From: Lycium barbarum
Lineage: Eukaryota; Streptophyta; Magnoliopsida; Solanales; Solanaceae
Direction of reading: 5' to 3'
NCBI RefSeq assembly: GCF_019175385.1
Contig: NC_083337.1
Coordinates: 43,252,938-43,316,937 of the forward strand
Length of the DNA stretch: 64,000 nucleotides
Part shown: positions 58,658-64,000 of the stretch, piece by piece
Numbering within the stretch: the stretch's first letter is position 1
How the letters are laid out: every line of letters starts with the position of its first letter
Made by a program: the position numbers and the translations under genes
The notes under the pieces: generated by a model
What the model was told of the DNA's origin: nothing
The model's input: the letters and a program-made list of their open reading frames with translations, nothing else
Databases searched by the model: none

Positions 58658-59350
58658 TTAGTGTGATCTCCAGAGGGTCAATGCGAGTGCTCTCGGGGTG
58701 CTTATCATGAAGGCTATCGTAGCCAACGCATCTGAGAACTCATTTTGGGCTCTCGGGGTATGCCTGAAATCGATATTCCTAAATCTCCGGCACAGTCTTT
58801 GCACTAGATTTACATACGGGAGTATTTTATCATTTTTGGCCGCCCAATTCCATTTTACTTGATTTATGAGTAAATGGGAGTCCTCGATTACCAGCAACTA
58901 TTGTATGTTCATGTTTAACGCCATCTTGAGGTCGATGACACATGCTTCATACTCTGCCATGTTGTTTGTACACCTAAAGTTGAGTTTTGCGGCCATCAGA
59001 TAGTGTCGTCCTATTTCTGATATTAAAACCGCCCCGATGCCTGATCCTTTGTAATTGATTTCCCCATCAAAAAACAGTCTCCAACCTGAGTATAGCTCTG
59101 TCACCTCTTCTTCCATAGCCATTACTTCTTCATTCGGGAAGAAAGTCAGTAAAGGTTCAAGCTTCTCATCGACGGGGCTTTCTGCCTGCAAGTCGGCCAG
59201 GGCTTGTCCTATGATTGCCTTTTGCGCTACGTATATGATGTTGAATTCACTTAGTAGCATCTTCCATTTAGCCAACTTTCCCACGGGCATCGGTTGCCAG
59301 AAAATGTATCTCAATAGATCCATTCGAGATATGAGGTGGGTAGTGAACAC
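58658..59350 (-). pseudogene. RNase H end and archaeal-type second RNase H (Tat)
   Basis: LAKWKMLLSEFNIIYVAQKAIIGQALADLQA ends the first RNase H/connection. WRLFFDGEINYKGSGIGAVLISEIG with the catalytic Asp, LNFRCTNNMAEYEACVIDLKMAL with Glu, and DSHLLINQVKW and HTPRAQNEFSDALATIA with the later Asp residues form the extra RNase H that marks the Tat lineage. A stop at 58898 breaks it at the QLLVIEDSHL junction. Confidence 0.88.
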
Positions 59351-59380
59351 TGATAGGTAGTGCCTCAGCTTTTGCGCTAT

Positions 59381-60573
59381 TCAAGTTAGAGCACAACAGG
59401 TCTTCTCTACTAGCGTATACCGCGACCCGCAGGATGTGAACTTCTTGCTCAAATAGTAAATGGCATGTTCCTTTTTGCCTTCTTCATCATGCTGGGCCAG
59501 TATACACCCGAAAACATTTTCTGATACTGACAGGTACAGTAAAAGAGGACTCCCTTGTCTAGGCAGCACTAAGACGGGAGGATTGGAAAGATATCTTTTG
59601 ATTTGTCAAATGCCTCTTGGCATTCCTCCGTCCAATTTGTGGGAGCGTCTTTCTTCAGTAATTTAAGGATTAGCTCCATGATCACAGTTGACTGGGCTAT
59701 AAACCGCCCAATGTAATTCAACCTTCCCAAGAAACTCATGACTTCTTTCTTGGTCTTGGGTGGTGGCAATTCTTGAATTTCTTTGATTTTGGTGGGATCC
59801 AGTTCAATGCCCCTGAGGCTGACTATGAATCCTAACAACTTTCCGGCGGGCACTCCAAATACGCATTTAGCAGGGGTCAGCCTCAAATTGAACTTGAATA
59901 GCTCATCAAAGAACTTGCGCAAGTGCACGGTATGTTCTGAGCTTTCTTTTGATTTTATAATGACATTGTCCATATAGACTTCGATCTCTTGATGCATCAT
60001 ATCATGGAAAAGGGTAATCATGGCTCTCATGTATGTAGCGCTGGTGTTTTTAAGGCCGAACAGCACTACCCTATAGTGGTAGACTCCCCAAGGGGTGATA
60101 AAGGTTGTCTTCTCAGCGTCTTCTTCGCTCATGAGTATTTGGGGGTACCCGGCGAAACAATCCACAAATGACTGCAGCTCGTACTTGGCACAGTTATCTA
60201 TTAGGATGTGGATGCTTAGGAGAGGGAAGTTATCCTTTGGATTGGCCCAGTTGAGATCTCGATAGTCCATACAGATTCGGATCTTGCCGTCCTTCTTGGG
60301 TACTGGTACTATGTTGGCTACCCAAGTGGGGTAGGATGTTACTTCCACTATTCCAGACTGGATCTGCTTCTCTACTTCATCATTTATCCTGATACTCATG
60401 TCTGGCTTGAATGTTGGCGTCTTTTGTTTGATCAGGACAAAGCCCTCCTTGATGGGCAATACGCGGGCCACTATTTCAATGCTCAACCCTAGCATATCTG
60501 CGCACGACCAGGCGAAGACATCCACATTTTCCTTCAATAGAGCTATGAGCTCTTCCCTTTGTGGGGCTCCCAA
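59381..60573 (-). pseudogene. Tat reverse transcriptase and first RNase H
   Basis: From Met 60573: RISAHLGAP-like leader, FAWSCADMLGLS, the KKDGKIRICMDYRDLN block, SFVDCFAGYPQILMSEED and TTFITPWGVYHYRVVLFGLKN. The active site follows as EVYMDNVIIKSK, where the family has YxDD; the second Asp is Asn, so polymerase activity is expected to be lost. The thumb CVFGVPAGKLLGFIVSLRGIE and the start of RNase H, YLSVSENVFGCILAQHD, follow. The stop at about 59569 separates RNase H. Confidence 0.9.
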
Positions 60574-60740
60574 GTGAGCACTGATCCGTGTTTCTTTGAC
60601 ATCCTCTTCCTTGTCGAGGTTGATCGCCTTGGTTTAGTCCATATTTGTCTTTTTTTTCTCTTCTAATTCTTCCAATTCCTCTACAACCCTTCTGGCATCA
60701 TCGTCGCTTCGTCGTACTCCTGTTTCCTAATTTCCACATT
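60574..60740 (-). pseudogene. Acidic linker upstream of Tat RT
   Basis: Minus strand reads DDDARRVVEELEELEEKKK, then TNMD, a stop (TAA, probably from CAA) and TKAINLDKEEDVKETRIS. This acidic stretch commonly precedes RT in this group. Everything further upstream is not recognisable as pol. Confidence 0.65.
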
Positions 60741-61326
60741 TGTTTAGCGACACGTCGTGACATTTTTAGTTGTTTTATTATGATTACTACTGAAAAGGCG
60801 AGGCAAAGTAAAATTAGGCTTATTCGTCGTTATTACGTGACTAGTAGGAAATATTTTGTTTTATTATTCAATAAGAATAGCAGTTTTGCGCAGATCGAGG
60901 ATTTTTATTAATTTAAAAGCAAATGAATTACAAACTGTGGTCCTGGCTCAGAACTCAAACCATTTCCATTTTTAAACATCACGAGGTAGTTTTAGAAAAG
61001 CCAGTCGCTCGAGTCTTAGCCGACGCTGACACTTTTAGCAAAAGATTCTTTTTTCAAGGAAAATCTATCTATCTACCGAGGAGACAAGAGGGAAGTAGAT
61101 GTTCAATTGTTCACACGCTCTACTGGTTTCAGGCTGCATAAGGTGGGCACTTCCTGGATCTTCTCGGTGCTCACGTAGCAACCCTCTTCTTGGAATAGCA
61201 ACTCGAGACCCCGCCAACTTCTCCTCCATTCGGCATCAGCGTGTTGTTGGGAAATGACTGGTACAACCTCGGAAACGGCTGCAACAGGCTCAATGTTCTG
61301 AATTCTCTCTTGGTAGCCCTTGCGAG
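60741..61326. other. Unassigned DNA between Tat pol and LTR H
   Basis: No retroelement domain recognised. A minus-strand open stretch of about 78 codons (61103-61339) runs into LTR H and shows no known motif. GCGAG at 61322-61326 should be the target duplication of the LTR H element; its partner is outside the window. Confidence 0.4.
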
Positions 61327-62153
61327 TGTCACGACCCAAACTGATAGACCATAACTAGAGCCCAAGTTGTACCTGCTAAACACCAACTTACTAACATGCT
61401 TGACATAACTAGACTCAAAATGGACTCGTGATAAGAATATCTGTAAAACATGCTGTCGTCTCATAAAAATCTTTATATCGAAAATAAGTATATTCAAAAG
61501 AGTCATAGTCACATACTGTTCAGAATAAGTAAGCAAGCCGACGAGGCTGCCAAATATATACAAAGTATATCAAAAACCATGTTGACTCAATTAGCTAACA
61601 TATATAAGACCCACGAATATCTACAGACCTCTAAAGATTATAACTGTATCATAAGACGAGACAGGGCCCCACTGTACCCCTGAATACGCAAATCAATATC
61701 CAAAAGATCAAGTACCAAGATGAACTCGATAGCTCCAGAACAATGGAGCACTCTAACTCAGGCTGAACAAGAGATCCTAAGATGAAAGGTCACCAGCCAG
61801 TCTACCCATACCTGCGGGCATGAAACACAGTCCCCAAGGTAAATAGGGGAGTCAGTACGGATAATATATTGGTATGCAGGGCATGAACAACAATAAATAA
61901 GTCATAAGGAGGTAAGCTGAAACAAGAAACTCAACCTGTACTCTAAATAGCCTCGAAGGCAAGAATCATGCATGCTTTCATATAAAACCACTTATCAATG
62001 CATAAGTACCCACAGACCTTTATCGCCATCATATTTATATAACGTACCCAGCCTGTATCAGGACTCGGTGTGAATAGCTAACTGATCGGTGGTTGCACAT
62101 CTACGTGTCGTACCCGACTGACTATAGCGCGGCTCGGTATCAGTAACATAATG

Positions 62154-62180
62154 AATATATATATATATATATATATATAT
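62154..62180. repeat. (TA)n microsatellite
   Basis: About 13 TA units inside LTR H, in the segment between the two mini-exons. Confidence 0.9.
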
Positions 62181-63169
62181 GAATACATACGAGAATCGTA
62201 GAATCATTATGGAACCTTTTGATGAGATGTAAGGACATAAAGGTTTCAAGTGTCATTATGAAGTAGTAATGTTCAATAAGTAAAGTTGTCGGAATCATAG
62301 ACATGAACGATATATAACAAGGTAGCATTTGGGGTCAAGTCATAATTCCCCTAATGTGTCTAAGAGTGAGAGTCACTTTTGGGGTTTATATGTTTGTCAT
62401 TCGTTCGTATCGTAAAGAATCATGCCAAAAGAAGAAAAGGGAATAGCCTTAACATACCTGGAAGTCTTCCTAAACGTCCAACGTCTACTTCTCGAGCTCA
62501 TAAGTCTTCAATTAAGATAACATATCCCACAATTAGATCATTTACATCACTTACTATCCAATCCAGGTACGAATGAAACTTAACGAAATTCGGGCAGCAT
62601 TTCCCCTATAATTCTTACTCCAATCCAACTCCAAAACTGTCCACAATATACACAACATCATTAATAACAACAACAACAACAACAATATTCAGAAGCTATA
62701 TTCCAAAAATTCCATCCACAACAACACAAGAATACACTCCAAATTAGTTCACACGATAATAAACAACAACAACAACTTATACGATTTCCCGCCATTAATC
62801 TGGTAGTACACATCCCATAATTTTCCCTATGTCCTGGATGAATTTAAATATATCTAGGAGAGGAGGATTCTTACCTTATATGCCAAGAACTACTCCTTCC
62901 ACCTTACTTTATTTCGAAGATAGTATGGATTTAACAATGTGAGATAAATAGAAATAATGAGATTGCAGTAGTGAGCAATAATATTGTTCTTGACAAAATC
63001 TATACCTTGATTTCCATAAATAAACTCCCATAGCTACTAATCCCATGGATGTTGTTTCCGTTTCTATTTGGAATCTCCAAATAAAAGGTTGCTATGTATA
63101 CTTATAATCTCACGTTAGGGCTGTAGATATGTTTTTAAGGAATTTTTCTATCAATTGATGGGAGATCTG

Positions 63170-63171
<2 letters not shown>

Positions 63172-63262
<91 letters not shown>
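63172..63262. repeat. (TA)n microsatellite, about 45 units
   Basis: Uninterrupted AT run in the promoter-side part of LTR H; the longest microsatellite in the window. Confidence 0.95.
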
Positions 63263-63265
<3 letters not shown>

Positions 63266-63933
63266 CATATTCCCTTGCTAAAGGGTTGTGTGGGCCCGCA
63301 AATATATGTATTATTCTTATCCCCAAGTTGATCATTAATATCTACATAAGCATTAGTCACATTTGACTCTTATTCCATTGAACCACACTTTTCTTCCATG
63401 ATATTAACAACTAACTACTTGTCTTCCACTAACACTCTTAATTACTGACATGTTTCCCACTAACATTCTTAATTAATCAATTACTCAAATAATTAATTTC
63501 TTGATCATGATTCACTTAAACATGGACCACTTTTAACACACTTCATATACTCATTATCATAATCATGTGGTAGAACTCTAGTCCATAGCCTCTTTATACA
63601 TACACAAAATATTATTTGCAATCATCGTCGCCTTAATCTTAAGTCTTAAATCATTACAGGACCTCATCCTTTTATACTCCGATCTCTTTATTTGCATACT
63701 TGTGTATGACCAAAATTCTCCAGTGCCAACGATTCGAACCATAGCCCGAAAGTATGAGTATAATATTGATAAAACTTATACTCTCTGATTTTCTTAACTT
63801 CTAATATTCACGACACTTACTTACCACTTGGTAACATAGCATAACTCTTTATAACCTCAAAAATAATCTTGTCCTTAAACTTATGTCGATTAACTTATAA
63901 AAAATCCATCGTACAAAAGTATGGGATGCAACA

Positions 63934-64000
63934 TCCTTCCCCCCTTAAGAACATTTGTCCTCGAATGTTAAACTAGTCTATAGAGTCTTATAAAAATTTC
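63934..64000 (-). other. Polypurine tract, hairpin and internal edge of element H
   Basis: Minus strand: AACATTCG, loop AGGA, CAAATGTT (63950-63969; one G-T pair in the stem), then TTAAGGGGGGAAGGA against the LTR. The internal region continues beyond the window. Confidence 0.85.

Larger units (their letters stand above)
48644..61326 (-). mobile_element. Tat-lineage Ty3/Gypsy element, 5' part cut by LTR H
   Basis: Minus strand from right to left: linker, RT, RNase H, archaeal-type RNase H, integrase, a long 3' non-coding region with tandem repeats, purine tract, 3' LTR. A second RNase H between the first one and integrase, together with a repeat-rich 3' region, is diagnostic of the Tat branch (Tat/Ogre/Retand group) by family knowledge. 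Gag and protease are not visible. The element is interrupted at 61326 by LTR H. Confidence 0.82.
61327..63933 (-). repeat. LTR H (3' LTR of a chromovirus leaving the window)
   Basis: Minus-strand start TGTTGCATCCCATAC at 63933, end GGGTCGTGACA at 61327. Mini-exon 62459-62506 (48 nt; acceptor ATTGAAG, donor CCAG|GTATGT), block TTCGGGCAGCATTTCCCC near 62589, leader donor AAG|GTAAG with exon edge 62875. The second mini-exon ends at 61812 (CAG|GTATGG), with stem TCCCC/GGGGA at 61831-61850. Its acceptor and first hairpin have decayed (CCAATA in place of CAGTAC). Confidence 0.88.

Noticed and set aside
61103..61339. Minus-strand 78-codon frame considered as part of a Tat gag or protease.
   Set aside because: It crosses the end of LTR H and has no zinc knuckle or DSG motif; left as unassigned.
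17156..63262. (TA)n and (AG)n tracts considered as origins or matrix attachment sites.
   Set aside because: Simple microsatellites without further support; listed only as repeats.

Overview
This window is intergenic heterochromatin-like DNA from a large plant genome. It is most likely a eudicot of the Solanaceae; that is inferred from the style of the long Tekay-type LTRs and the Tat-type pol, not proved. I found no host protein-coding gene. Nearly everything is LTR retrotransposon: complete, nested, solo or broken. LTRs are named here 1, A, B, C and so on. (+) or (-) gives the transcription sense of the element.

Layout. 1-6840: 3' part of a Ty3/Gypsy Tekay-like chromovirus (+), with gag end, protease, RT, RNase H, integrase and chromodomain, broken by one stop codon, followed by a 2.9 kb LTR-1. 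6841-13547: an older, badly decayed chromovirus on (-) ('element 2'), whose left LTR (I) is cut by element 1 and whose right LTR is cut at 13548 by element C. 13548-29457: a nest. LTR C (-) is split by solo LTR A (+, target duplication GAGGC). LTR A is itself split by complete element B (-, 17022-26413, target duplication GCTAT). B has two LTRs, a tRNA-iMet primer site and a gag, but about 3.1 kb of non-coding DNA where pol should be. C keeps only the last part of its pol, cut off near 29457. 29458-39816: a very long, 5'-truncated Tat-type LTR (F, +), holding a plastid-like tRNA-Arg relic and solo LTR E. 39817-45723: LTR K (+) split by solo LTR L (-), then a partial LTR J (-) of the K family. 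45724-48643: short unassigned DNA split by solo LTR D (target duplication AACGT). 48644-61326: a Tat-lineage element (-), with long LTR G (carrying solo LTR M, target duplication ATAAG), a tandem-repeat-rich 3' non-coding region and a decayed pol with the second, archaeal-type RNase H typical of Tat. 61327-64000: LTR H (-) and the first bases of the internal region of another chromovirus that runs off the window.

Most interesting reading. The long (about 2-2.9 kb) chromovirus LTRs share a gene-like architecture although most of their sequence has diverged. They carry a splice-donor-like AAG|GTAAG in the leader, a conserved intronic block ending in GGGCAGCATTTCCCC (complement sense), a 46-57 nt mini-exon bounded by AG and GTATGT, and a second mini-exon of about 54 nt. 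The second one folds as two tandem hairpins, and its second stem is rewritten but still paired between subfamilies. Several unrelated LTRs also carry clusters of the same palindrome, TACGG(A/T)CCGTA, upstream of their TATA boxes. These are sequence observations; splicing and function are inferred and testable with RNA reads.
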